Of a DNA stretch of 5,517 nucleotides, positions 1 through 5,315 are shown one piece after another. Within the stretch, counting starts at the first letter, position 1, and every line of letters begins with the position of its first letter. The DNA is from Streptosporangiaceae bacterium (GTDB lineage Bacteria > Actinomycetota > Actinomycetes > Streptosporangiales > Streptosporangiaceae). The notes under the pieces were generated by a model. The model saw only the letters and a program-made list of their open reading frames with translations. It ran no database searches and was not told the origin of the DNA. Position numbers and translations under genes: made by a program. The stretch spans positions 1 through 5,517 of the forward strand of contig JASHQP010000128.1 of the NCBI GenBank assembly GCA_030039095.1. The letters are read 5' to 3'.

Positions 1-90
1 ACGGATCTCAGTCACGGCAACCTCCCGGAATGCCATCCCCCGAACCCCCAAGTCGATCGACCTGGAGGCATCCGTACTGGCCCGTGATCA

Positions 91-120
91 GGACCCCCGG
101 CACGACACGCCGGGTGGTCC
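91..120. repeat. Bulged 11-bp hairpin
   Basis: Bases 91-101 (GGACCCCCGGC) pair with 109-120 (GCCGGGTGGTCC) through 11 base pairs, with one bulged T at 115 and a 7-base loop (102-108). A further TGAT/ATCA pairing (85-88 with 122-125) could extend it past a small internal loop. There is no T-run on either side, so it is not a classic intrinsic terminator. In high-GC actinobacteria such hairpins without a U-tract often follow genes, and a frame-1 stop lies at 85-87. Its right arm overlaps the first GTGGTCCCAT repeat, so it may instead belong to an insertion-sequence end. Confidence 0.5.
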
Positions 121-192
121 CATCACTGGCAACCCGGTGGTCCCATGCCCGTGGCAGAAAACCCCGCTGAGTGGTCCCATGAGCGTGGCAGG
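114..192. repeat. Three GTGGTCCCAT-type direct repeats, possible IS end
   Basis: The 10-mer GTGGTCCCAT occurs exactly at 114-123, 137-146 and 171-180. The second and third copies extend to a 22-base unit of the form GTGGTCCCATGNNCGTGGCAGN (137-158 and 171-192). The first copy is shorter but also continues into a GGCA-containing tail. Start-to-start spacing is 23 and 34 bases. Spaced direct repeats inside a terminus are characteristic of IS21-family elements, where they bind the transposase, so a solo or eroded IS end is my best reading. No transposase gene is visible, so the assignment rests on the repeats alone. An operator array for an unseen regulator is the alternative. Confidence 0.45.
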
Positions 193-302
193 CGACATCT
201 GTGCCGTGGCGACGCGTGAGGTGCCAGGGGCGGGCGGCCGCGCAGCGGTTCGCCAGCCAGGAGACGTTCGGCGCGGAATCGCGTTCCTGCCGGTGTCCGG
301 CC

Positions 303-318
303 GCCGGGCTTGCCCGGC
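303..318. repeat. Perfect 7-bp inverted repeat with 2-base centre
   Basis: The sequence GCCGGGC-TT-GCCCGGC is a perfect dyad about 94 bases before the sigma factor start. As RNA it would fold with a smaller stem and a four-base loop. It could be an operator or simply a GC-rich chance palindrome. Nothing else around it decides between these. Confidence 0.35.
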
Positions 319-411
319 ATCTGACGTCCAGGCGCCCGCGATGGAGCCGATGCGGCGTCCGGCGGGACAGCTTCCGGCACCTGCGGCGCGCGGGATGGAT
401 GCGGAGGCAAT

Positions 412-954
412 GTGGTGACCGTGACGGCCGGTCCTGAGGCGGGGGCGTTGCCCGCGGGATCGGGCGGGCTGGGGGATGGGGGGTTCGCTGAGTTCTTCCG
501 CGGCGAGCACAAGAAACTGATCAGGTTCGTGATCGCCATCGGCGCCAGCGGCGATGAGGCCGCGGAGATCGCGCAGGTGACGTTCGTCAAGGCATTCGAG
601 AGCTGGGATGCGATCCGGGCGCCTCGCGCCTGGATCCGGCGGGTGGCGGTGAACGAGCTGACGGCTGCCCGGCGGGCCGCTCGCCGGGAGACGCCGCAGG
701 CGAGGCTGCCGGAGACGCCGGTACCAGTGTCGGCGGCGCTGGCGGCGGAGCTGACCGATGAGGCCCGGCAGGTGCTCGCGGCACTGCAGGCACTGCCGCC
801 GGGACAGCGCCAGGTCATGGCGTGGATCATCGACGGCTTCGGTGCCGCCGAGATCGCCCGCGAGCTGGGGGTCAGCCCGGAGTCGGTGCGGCAGAGCTCG
901 GCCAAGGCCCGCAAGAACCTTGGCCGGTTCTACGGACGGAGGACCGGGCGATGA
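412..954 (+). CDS. ECF-type RNA polymerase sigma factor (sigma-70 family)
   Basis: This is a predicted 180-residue extracytoplasmic-function sigma factor, which would direct RNA polymerase to a small set of promoters. Region 2 spans about residues 25-92 and carries the family pattern ending in AWIRRVAVNELTAARR (region 2.4, -10 recognition). Region 4 spans about 115-175, with LPPGQRQVMAW followed by a helix-turn-helix (GAAEIARELGVSPESVRQ, about 144-161) for -35 recognition. A glycine-rich, low-complexity stretch of about 24 residues precedes region 2. The size is usual for ECF factors. GGAGG at 403-407 lies 4 bases before GTG 412 and 7 before the next codon, GTG 415, so translation may really begin at 415. 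The stop overlaps the start of the next gene (ATGA, 951-954), indicating translational coupling with a membrane-bound partner. The target promoters cannot be read from this window. Confidence 0.9.
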   Translation: MVTVTAGPEAGALPAGSGGLGDGGFAEFFRGEHKKLIRFVIAIGASGDEAAEIAQVTFVKAFESWDAIRAPRAWIRRVAVNELTAARRAARRETPQARLPETPVPVSAALAAELTDEARQVLAALQALPPGQRQVMAWIIDGFGAAEIARELGVSPESVRQSSAKARKNLGRFYGRRTGR

Positions 955-2066
955 TCAGGAGGCGTGGTGTTGTCAGCGGCGAGACCAGCACGGAGGCCGC
1001 CGAGGGCGCTGTGAGTCGTGGCATGGCCGAGGTGCTGGCCGCGCTGGACAACGTGATCGACGATGACGTGGCGCTGCGAAGCGTCTGCGCCCGGCTCGGC
1101 AGCAACGTGGCTGCCACAGCAGCCGACCGGGCGGGCGCTCGGTCCGTCGTGGCGGGGTCAGCCATCACCACCGTGCACGCGGGCGGGCCCGCAGCATCCC
1201 GGCGGCGGCTGGCACTGGCCTCAGCGGCCGCCACGGCGGCGCTGACGGCAGCCGCCGTGGCTGTGGCGGCCAGCGTGTTGCCTGGTGCAGGTCACATCGG
1301 CACCAGAGGACCGGCCGTCGAAACTGCCTACGTGGTGAAGCACGTCGACAGTGCGCTGGACGCGGCGTCCGCCGGCTCGATCGCGCGGGTGACGGTGACG
1401 ACTCACGGCGTGGTGATACCCGGCGGCACGACCTCGGCCACAGCCGAGGAGTGGTACTACGGCGACCGGTGGCGTGCGGTCACGTACTCGGCGGCCGGGC
1501 ATCTGGTCTACGACGAGGGCGTCAGCTCCGCGTCGGTGTATACCGTGGTCAGTTACCGGGCACATACGTGGGCACGCCAGCGCGAAACGGGCCACTCGGC
1601 TGCCCTCTCGCCCGGTCCGCGGGGCTGCGCGGCCGTGGTCGCGGCGCTTCCGCTGTTGTTCCAGCCAGGTCTGCCGGGCACAGGTGCCTCTGCCGGCTCG
1701 CTGCCCGCTACGGCGGTCAGAGCCCTCCGCGCCGCAGTCTCCTGTGGAGAGCTGGCCGCGGCTGGACGGCAGCGTGTGGACGGAATCGAGACACTGGTGC
1801 TGGCCAGCAGCCCGGGCAGCCCGATCCCCGAGACCATCTGGGTCAGCCCAGGCACCGACCTGCCGGTGCGCGTGGTTGTCCGCCCGGTCCCCGGCACGCC
1901 AGGCCAGTGGCAGACAGCGGATATCACCTGGCTTCAGCCGACCGTGCAGAACCTGGCCGATCTCACCGTGCCCGTTCCCGCCGGATTCCGCCAGGTCCCG
2001 ATCGCCCGGGTCGTCCGGCCGCTGATGCGGCCCATCTCGGCGGGGCGGCCGCCAGCGCCCGGGTGA
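951..2066 (+). CDS. Single-pass membrane protein, probable anti-sigma factor or sensor partner
   Basis: The predicted protein has 371 residues: a cytoplasmic N-terminus of about 83 residues, three arginines (84-86), one hydrophobic Ala/Leu/Val helix (about 87-110), and an extracytoplasmic domain of about 260 residues. The ATG at 951 overlaps the sigma factor stop, with GGAGG at 938-942 eight bases upstream. A longer in-frame extension back to 822 lies inside the sigma gene and is not needed. The C-terminal part (IWVSPGTDLPVRVVVRP, then ITWLQPT, then VPVPAGFRQV) resembles the beta-strand-rich extracytoplasmic domains of actinobacterial membrane proteins encoded beside ECF sigma factors. C226 and C265 could form a disulfide outside the membrane. 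No HxxxCxxC zinc anti-sigma motif is visible in the N-terminus. The anti-sigma role is therefore inferred from gene order, overlap and topology, not from a motif. Confidence 0.7.
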   Translation: MIRRRGVVSGETSTEAAEGAVSRGMAEVLAALDNVIDDDVALRSVCARLGSNVAATAADRAGARSVVAGSAITTVHAGGPAASRRRLALASAAATAALTAAAVAVAASVLPGAGHIGTRGPAVETAYVVKHVDSALDAASAGSIARVTVTTHGVVIPGGTTSATAEEWYYGDRWRAVTYSAAGHLVYDEGVSSASVYTVVSYRAHTWARQRETGHSAALSPGPRGCAAVVAALPLLFQPGLPGTGASAGSLPATAVRALRAAVSCGELAAAGRQRVDGIETLVLASSPGSPIPETIWVSPGTDLPVRVVVRPVPGTPGQWQTADITWLQPTVQNLADLTVPVPAGFRQVPIARVVRPLMRPISAGRPPAPG

Positions 2067-2107
2067 CGTGACCAGCAAGGCAAGGCACGAACCGGGAGGA
2101 GCAGACG

Positions 2108-2539
2108 ATGAGCCATGACGTCGGCGGACGCCGCAGACTAGGCCCGAACACATGGCAGCGGACTGGACTGCTGGTCACAGTGACCGGCGTTGCCTTGCTG
2201 ACGGTGGCATGCAGCGGCAGCTCATCGGGGTCGAGTTCGGGCGGGGCACCCGCTGCGCGTGGCTCCGCTAGCCCGTCGCCTGGTTCGGCTAGCTCCCCCG
2301 TTGCGGGGAGGACGGTCACCCAGCAGAAGCAGCTCGCCTACTCGGTGTGCATGGGCAAGCACGGCGTGCCGGGGGTTCCCACTGAATTGCCGGGCATCAC
2401 ACCGGGCAGCCCGCCTCCCAGCCCGCATTGGAAGGCTGTCCCGGCTGGCGGCCCGACCCCGGGTTCGCCCCAGTGGCAGGCAGCGGAGCGAGCTTGCCGG
2501 TCGCTGCTTCCGCGACCGGCGGCCATGGCTTCCGGGTAA
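2108..2539 (+). CDS. Small secreted lipoprotein with CMxxHGVP motif
   Basis: The predicted protein has 143 residues and a lipoprotein signal peptide: a basic N-terminus with RRR at 8-10, a hydrophobic core at 20-33, and lipobox LTVAC with the lipidated cysteine at C35. A Ser/Gly/Pro-rich linker follows to about residue 68. The mature domain carries the pattern LAYSVCMGKHGVPGVP (about 76-91) and WQAAERACRSLLP (about 123-135). C81 and C130 are the two likely disulfide partners. Small lipoproteins with this CMxxHGVP...ACxxLLP signature are common in actinobacteria, often near FtsX/MacB-type ABC exporters as here. Their function is, to my knowledge, not established. GGAGG at 2095-2099, eight bases before the ATG, supports the start. 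It begins 41 bases after the membrane protein gene, so they probably share a transcript. Confidence 0.8.
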   Translation: MSHDVGGRRRLGPNTWQRTGLLVTVTGVALLTVACSGSSSGSSSGGAPAARGSASPSPGSASSPVAGRTVTQQKQLAYSVCMGKHGVPGVPTELPGITPGSPPPSPHWKAVPAGGPTPGSPQWQAAERACRSLLPRPAAMASG

Positions 2540-2640
2540 GCGGGCGAGCGAACCGTGACAGCAGTTCCTCGGGCCTTGTCTGGTGCTGCGCCCACCCCGG
2601 GCCGCGATCTGGGTTCTTCCATAGTGGATAGGAGCACTCG

Positions 2641-4086
2641 ATGTTCTTCGTGACATATCTGCGGCGCGAGCTGCGCCGGCGGATGCGCCAGGCCATCTTC
2701 ATCGCGCTGGGCCTGGCTCTGGGGGTGGGACTGGTGGTCACCGTGGCGGCCGCGTCGGCCGGGGTGAAGAAGGCGGAGGCCGGCGTGCTCAGCGCGCTGT
2801 ACGGGGTGGGCACCGACGTGACCGTGACCGGCGCGGCGCCGGGGCCGCCCAAGCGAGGCAGCACGCCGGAGAGCAACCAGAACAACCAGAACAGCTGGGG
2901 ACTCCAGGAGGGGCCGAACGGCCAGACCGAGATCTGCACCAGCAACGGCAAGTGCACCAACGCGACCGGGAAGACGATCGACCAGCTGATGACGTCATAC
3001 TCGGGGATCAGCGCGTCGAAGGTGGCACAGGCGGCCCGGCTGCCCGGCGTGACGGCGGCGGCCGGCGGGATCACGCTCACCGACAACACCACCACGTTCA
3101 CCAGTTCGGGCAGCAGCGCGCCAGACAGCTTCACCGTCGACGGCGTGGACACCGGCAAGCCGTCGCTCGGCCCGCTCAGCAGCGCCGCGGTGACCTCCGG
3201 CCACTCGTTCACCGCGGCCGACGCCGATGCCGGGGTCGCGGTCGTGGACTCCGGCTACGCAAAGTCGCAGAACCTGAAGGTCGGGTCCGACCTGACCATC
3301 GGCCAGATCAAGTTCACGGTCATCGGGATTGTCCGCCAGGCGCAGGCGACCAGCCCGCCCGATGTCTACGTGCCGCTGGCGCGAGCCCAGGCCATGTCCC
3401 TGTATGCGGGGAGCCTGGCGGGCGCGGTGACGACGGTCTACGTCGCTGCGGCCAGCGCATCCGGCATCCCCGCGGTCAGCAAGGAGATCGCCAGGCTGCT
3501 GCCCGGCACTACCGTGACCAGCCAGGCCAGCCTGGCTGGCGAGGTGACCGGGTCGCTGTCCAGCGTGGCCAGGCTGGCCAGCGACCTGGGCAGGTGGCTG
3601 GCCGTGCTGGTGCTGATGGCCGCGTTCGCCGTGGCCAGCCTGCTGACGATGGCGGCCGTGGCCCGGCGGGTCGCCGAGTTCGGCACACTGAAGGCGATCG
3701 GCTGGCGGACCCGCCGGATCGTCGCGCAAGTGCTGGGTGAGTCGGCGGTCATGGGCATCGTCGGCGCCTCGGCCGGCACCGGTCTCGGGTTCGCAGGTGT
3801 GGCGATCATCACCACGGTCGCGCCGACGCTGTCCGCCACGGTCCCGGCTCCCTCTGGGGGGTTCGCGCTCGCGGCGGGCCAGGCCGCGGGCGCGGGCGGC
3901 GGACCGCGTAGCCCCGGCATTACGGCGTCGCATGTGGTGGCCGTGCCGCTGCACCCGTCGGTGACCATTGGCGTGATGGTGCTGGCGGTGGTCCTGGCCG
4001 TGGCGGGCGGGCTGCTGGCAGGGTCGCTCGGAAGCTGGCGCATCGCCAGGCTCCGGCCCGCCGACGCGCTGTCCCGGGTGGCATGA
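2641..4086 (+). CDS. ABC transporter permease, MacB/FtsX type
   Basis: This is a predicted 481-residue permease of the type VII (MacB/FtsX) ABC transporter class. These move substrates or transmit mechanical force across the envelope instead of importing. Topology fits the family: one N-terminal membrane helix (about 17-40), a large extracytoplasmic domain (about 41-315), then three C-terminal helices (about 317-341, 366-392, 441-463). The cytoplasmic segment EFGTLKAIGWRTRRIVAQVL (346-365) is the conserved region that contacts the ATPase, and the end, ARLRPADALSRV, is the usual family tail. The extracytoplasmic domain contains an Asn/Gln-rich stretch (about 79-85) and a C99/C105 pair that may be disulfide-bonded. 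AGGAG at 2630-2634, six bases before ATG, supports the start. The gene looks intact, but its ATPase partner just downstream is truncated, so the transporter may be inactive or may use another ATPase. Confidence 0.9.
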   Translation: MFFVTYLRRELRRRMRQAIFIALGLALGVGLVVTVAAASAGVKKAEAGVLSALYGVGTDVTVTGAAPGPPKRGSTPESNQNNQNSWGLQEGPNGQTEICTSNGKCTNATGKTIDQLMTSYSGISASKVAQAARLPGVTAAAGGITLTDNTTTFTSSGSSAPDSFTVDGVDTGKPSLGPLSSAAVTSGHSFTAADADAGVAVVDSGYAKSQNLKVGSDLTIGQIKFTVIGIVRQAQATSPPDVYVPLARAQAMSLYAGSLAGAVTTVYVAAASASGIPAVSKEIARLLPGTTVTSQASLAGEVTGSLSSVARLASDLGRWLAVLVLMAAFAVASLLTMAAVARRVAEFGTLKAIGWRTRRIVAQVLGESAVMGIVGASAGTGLGFAGVAIITTVAPTLSATVPAPSGGFALAAGQAAGAGGGPRSPGITASHVVAVPLHPSVTIGVMVLAVVLAVAGGLLAGSLGSWRIARLRPADALSRVA

Positions 4087-4122
4087 CTGCCCCGGTAAGA
4101 CCCTGCAGACAGGAGACGACTG

Positions 4123-4593
4123 GTGTACAAGCTGACCGGGGTGACCAAGCTCTACCAGAAGGGCCGCCTTGCCGTCGCGGCCCTCCAGGACCTGGACCTG
4201 ACAATCAGCAGCTGCGAATGGCTGGCCGTGCAGGGCCGGACCGGGCACGGTAAGTCCACTCTGCTGAACCTGCTCGGCGCTCTCGACCGTCCGACTGAGG
4301 GCACGATCGAGCTGGACGGGACCGACCTGGGCAGGCAGCCGGATACCCAGCTGAAGCGGCCGGCTCCCGGCAGGTCTGCCGGCTGCGCAGCTACCTGTAC
4401 TGCTCGGCGTGCGGGCGGCGCATGTTCGGCAACACCAAGCGCCAGATCACCTGGTATGCCTGCGCGCCCAAGAAACGCCTACCGGCCCGACAGTCACCCG
4501 TCGTCCTGCGGGTGTGTGGTCAGATCTGCACCGGCCGCAGGCCCTGGGCCCGCAGTCGCTCGCGGTGGGCGCGGACCCTGCGGCGTGAGTTGA
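4123..4593 (+). pseudogene. Truncated ABC transporter ATP-binding protein, fused out of frame to recombinase remnant
   Basis: The frame opens as a normal exporter ATPase: GTG at 4123 preceded by AGGAG (4111-4115, 7-base spacer), an A-loop tyrosine (Y11), the segment EWLAVQG, Walker A GRTGHGKST (residues 38-46), then LLNLLGALDRPTEGTIELDG. Homology stops near residue 79 (about 4359). A functional protein of this family needs roughly 220 residues. The Q-loop, the LSGGQ signature, Walker B and the switch histidine are all missing. The frame runs on to 4593 (156 residues), but from about 4360 it reads other sequence, mostly in the wrong frame. Two residues also look decayed relative to the family pattern I know: Walker A has R where P is usual (GPTGHGKS), and the residue before EWLAVQG is C where G is usual. 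It lies 36 bases after the permease and was evidently its partner. It cannot hydrolyse ATP as encoded. Confidence 0.85.
4368..4519 (+). pseudogene. Serine recombinase remnant (zinc-ribbon region), frameshifted
   Basis: In frame 3, from about 4368, the translation reads RQVCRLRSYLYCSACGRRMF and continues GNTKRQITWYACAPKK. This matches the zinc beta-ribbon of large serine recombinases, with the CxxC pair encoded at 4401 and 4410 and the next cysteine, in the WYAC motif, at 4461. Around 4473 the similarity moves to frame 1 and reads NAYRPDSHPSSCGCVV, resembling the continuation of the same domain (NAYRPDxHPxSLWV in relatives). One extra base, or two lost, near 4473 explains the shift. The catalytic serine domain, the rest of the recombinase domain and the C-terminal coiled coil are absent, so this is a short relic. 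It is joined directly to the broken ABC ATPase on its left and to an antitoxin fragment on its right. The exact left junction lies between about 4359 and 4380. Confidence 0.75.
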
Positions 4594-4603
4594 CGTCAGC
4601 CAT
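4520..4603 (-). pseudogene. Truncated MazE-like antitoxin (N-terminal fragment)
   Basis: On the minus strand an ATG at 4603-4601 opens a 27-codon frame, MADVNSRRR followed by VRAHRERLRAQGLRPVQI, ending in TGA at 4522-4520. The segment RVRAHRERLRAQGLRPVQI is the hallmark N-terminus of the MazE-like antitoxin family, whose members normally continue with W-V-P-D and reach about 70-80 residues. Here the stop falls exactly where the tryptophan codon is expected, and beyond it lies the recombinase remnant, not antitoxin sequence. GGAGAGG sits 8 bases before the ATG, a good ribosome binding site, so the peptide could still be made. The C-terminal toxin-binding part and the partner MazF-type toxin are absent. 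The same frame is open upstream through 4705, but the family's usual start agrees with 4603. Confidence 0.7.
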
Positions 4604-4619
4604 CTGGCGAGCCTCTCCG

Positions 4620-4631
4620 GTTACATGTGAC
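4620..4631. promoter_or_regulatory. Possible operator: dyad centred on ACATGT
   Basis: GTTACATGTGAC is a 12-base dyad with one mismatched pair. It lies 16 bases upstream of the antitoxin fragment's ATG on the minus strand, just outside its ribosome binding site. MazE-type antitoxins usually repress their own operon by binding palindromes upstream of the start, so this is a candidate operator left from the original gene. The case rests on position and symmetry only. Confidence 0.25.
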
Positions 4632-4705
4632 GGCATCTCACCGACGAGCACGTCGATCGTCCAGTCGCTGGTGAGGATCGAGTAGGCCCGTTCCCATGTT
4701 GTCAG

Positions 4706-4777
4706 CGCCCCCAGCAGGATTCGAACCTGCGCACACGGCTCCGGAGGCCGTTGCTCTATCCCCTGAGCTATGGGGGC
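4706..4777 (-). tRNA. tRNA-Arg (anticodon CCG)
   Basis: A complete cloverleaf reads on the minus strand. The acceptor stem GCCCCCA (4777-4771) pairs with TGGGGGC (4713-4707) over seven bases. The D arm is GCTC-AGGGGATA-GAGC. The anticodon arm is ACGGC-CTCCGGA-GCCGT with anticodon CCG, which reads the arginine codon CGG. The variable loop is four bases and the T arm is GCAGG-TTCGAAT-CCTGC. The discriminator base is G, and the 3' CCA is not encoded. All stems are perfectly paired, so the gene looks functional. CGG is a frequent codon at this GC content. The 3' end faces the recombinase and antitoxin relics, as expected if this tRNA served as an integration site. Confidence 0.95.
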
Positions 4778-4817
4778 TCAGACACAGCCCGTCGGGCATT
4801 GACCGCGAGCCGGAGCC

Positions 4818-4823
4818 AGGGTA
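4818..4823 (-). promoter_or_regulatory. Candidate -10 box for the tRNA-Arg gene
   Basis: On the minus strand TACCCT fits the actinobacterial TANNNT -10 pattern and lies 40 bases upstream of the tRNA 5' end. A weak TATTCA sits 17 bases further upstream as a possible -35. The same interval on the + strand contains TTGACC at 4799-4804, a good -35 match, so divergent promoters for the tRNA and the response regulator may overlap here. Confidence 0.25.
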
Positions 4824-4883
4824 CCAGTACCGTGGGTATGTGAATACGGGGCCGATCAGCGCGCATGCAAGCGTGCGAGAAGA

Positions 4884-4889
4884 TACTGT
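4884..4889 (+). promoter_or_regulatory. Candidate -10 box for leaderless response regulator mRNA
   Basis: TACTGT, preceded by GA, fits TANNNT and is followed after seven bases by the GTG at 4897. That is the spacing expected when transcription starts on the first base of the start codon. No Shine-Dalgarno sequence lies at a useful distance from 4897. A rival arrangement exists upstream: TACCGT at 4828-4833 followed six bases later by an in-frame GTG at 4840. I see no good -35 for either. Confidence 0.35.
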
Positions 4890-4896
4890 CGCCCGG

Positions 4897-5292
4897 GTGA
4901 CACACGGACTGGGCCGGGTGCTGGTTGTTGACGACGACGAGGTCATCAGGCAGCTCATTGCCGTCAACCTGACGCTCGAGGGGTTCGACGTGGTCACGGC
5001 CGTCGACGGGCAGGACTGCCTGGAGAAAGTCACCGAGGTTCAGCCCGACGTGATCACCCTCGACGTGATGATGCCGCGCCTTGACGGCTGGGTGACAGCG
5101 ACCCAGCTGCGCAGGAACCCGCAGACCGCGGGCATCAAGGTCGTCCTGATCACCGCGCGGGCACAGGAAGACGACCGGTCGCGGGGGCGCCAGATCGGCG
5201 TGGACGCGTACCTGACCAAGCCGTTCGACCCGGCCGAGATGATCCGCGTGGTCCGCGAGCTGGCCGGCGCGCCGACCAGCGTCTTCGACTGA
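4897..5292 (+). CDS. Single-domain response regulator (receiver domain)
   Basis: With the GTG at 4897 the protein has 131 residues and is almost entirely one receiver (CheY-like) domain. The acidic pocket is D13/D14 in VLVVDDDEVIR. The phosphorylated aspartate is D56 in TLDVMMPRLDG. The conserved threonine is T86 in LITARAQ, and the conserved lysine is K108 in YLTKPFDP. No DNA-binding or enzymatic output domain follows, so it must act through protein partners or belong to an orphan pathway. No histidine kinase gene is present in the window. I chose 4897 because the receiver fold begins six residues later and a leaderless promoter fits. GTG 4840 would add 19 residues with no domain match, and any start before 4778 would run through the tRNA. 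It lies between the tRNA-Arg and an ArgS-like gene, an arrangement that looks like core chromosome. Confidence 0.88.
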   Translation: MTHGLGRVLVVDDDEVIRQLIAVNLTLEGFDVVTAVDGQDCLEKVTEVQPDVITLDVMMPRLDGWVTATQLRRNPQTAGIKVVLITARAQEDDRSRGRQIGVDAYLTKPFDPAEMIRVVRELAGAPTSVFD

Positions 5293-5303
5293 AGCCAGGG
5301 CCG

Positions 5304-5309
5304 TAACCT
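5304..5309 (+). promoter_or_regulatory. Candidate -10 box for leaderless downstream gene
   Basis: TAACCT fits TANNNT and is followed after exactly six bases by the GTG at 5316, the geometry of a leaderless transcript in actinobacteria. The 23-base gap after the response regulator holds no convincing ribosome binding site. The downstream gene may therefore have its own promoter as well as read-through from the regulator. No clear -35 is visible at 17-18 bases. Confidence 0.4.
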
Positions 5310-5315
5310 GGGCGC

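Larger units (their letters stand above)
1..411. other. Gene-poor region upstream of the sigma factor
   Basis: No reading frame here has a recognisable protein, a good ribosome binding site and convincing codon use together. Frame 1 is open from the left edge to a TGA at 85-87, so the last 28 codons of an upstream gene are possible, but I do not recognise the peptide. Frame 2 is open from the left edge to about 418, which is common by chance at this GC content. The recognisable content is a hairpin at 91-120, three GTGGTCCCAT-type repeats at 114-192 and a short inverted repeat at 303-318. The stretch 193-302 shows nothing I can name. The stretch 319-411 must hold the sigma factor's leader, but I see no convincing promoter in it. 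Confidence 0.5.

Noticed and set aside
114..192. Short CRISPR-like array
   Set aside because: There are only three repeats of 10-22 bases with unequal spacing (23 and 34 bases), overlapping a hairpin, and no cas genes nearby.
275..295. ECF-type promoter (GGAAT ... GTGTC) upstream of the sigma factor
   Set aside because: The -35-like and -10-like words are weak and too far (over 110 bases) from the start to claim autoregulation.
123..914. Long minus-strand open frames opposite the sigma factor (also 88-510)
   Set aside because: They are Ala/Pro/Ser/Arg-rich antisense frames of a clear sigma factor gene, lack recognisable motifs, and are typical of high-GC DNA.
822..950. Longer start for the membrane protein at 822
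   Set aside because: The extra 43 codons lie inside the sigma factor gene in another frame. ATG 951 has a well-spaced GGAGG and the classic ATGA overlap.
1221..2153. Minus-strand 310-codon open frame opposite the membrane protein
   Set aside because: It is Arg/Gly-rich with no domain pattern. The + strand frame has a membrane helix, coupled start and ribosome binding site.
2540..2640. A small gene between lipoprotein and permease
   Set aside because: The 101-base gap has an open GTG frame but no recognisable peptide, and only the permease's own AGGAG site is convincing.
2995..4248. Minus-strand 417-codon open frame opposite the permease
   Set aside because: The composition is dominated by Gly, Arg, Gln and His with no motifs. 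The permease on the + strand is unmistakable.
4422..4685. Independent 87-residue + strand protein starting at ATG 4422
   Set aside because: The ATG is an internal Met of the recombinase zinc ribbon. After about 4473 the frame reads noise and then the antisense of the antitoxin fragment.
4696..4896. Upstream extension of the response regulator frame to an ATG at 4696
   Set aside because: It reads straight through the antisense of the tRNA-Arg gene and adds no receiver-domain sequence. The domain begins only at about 4915.
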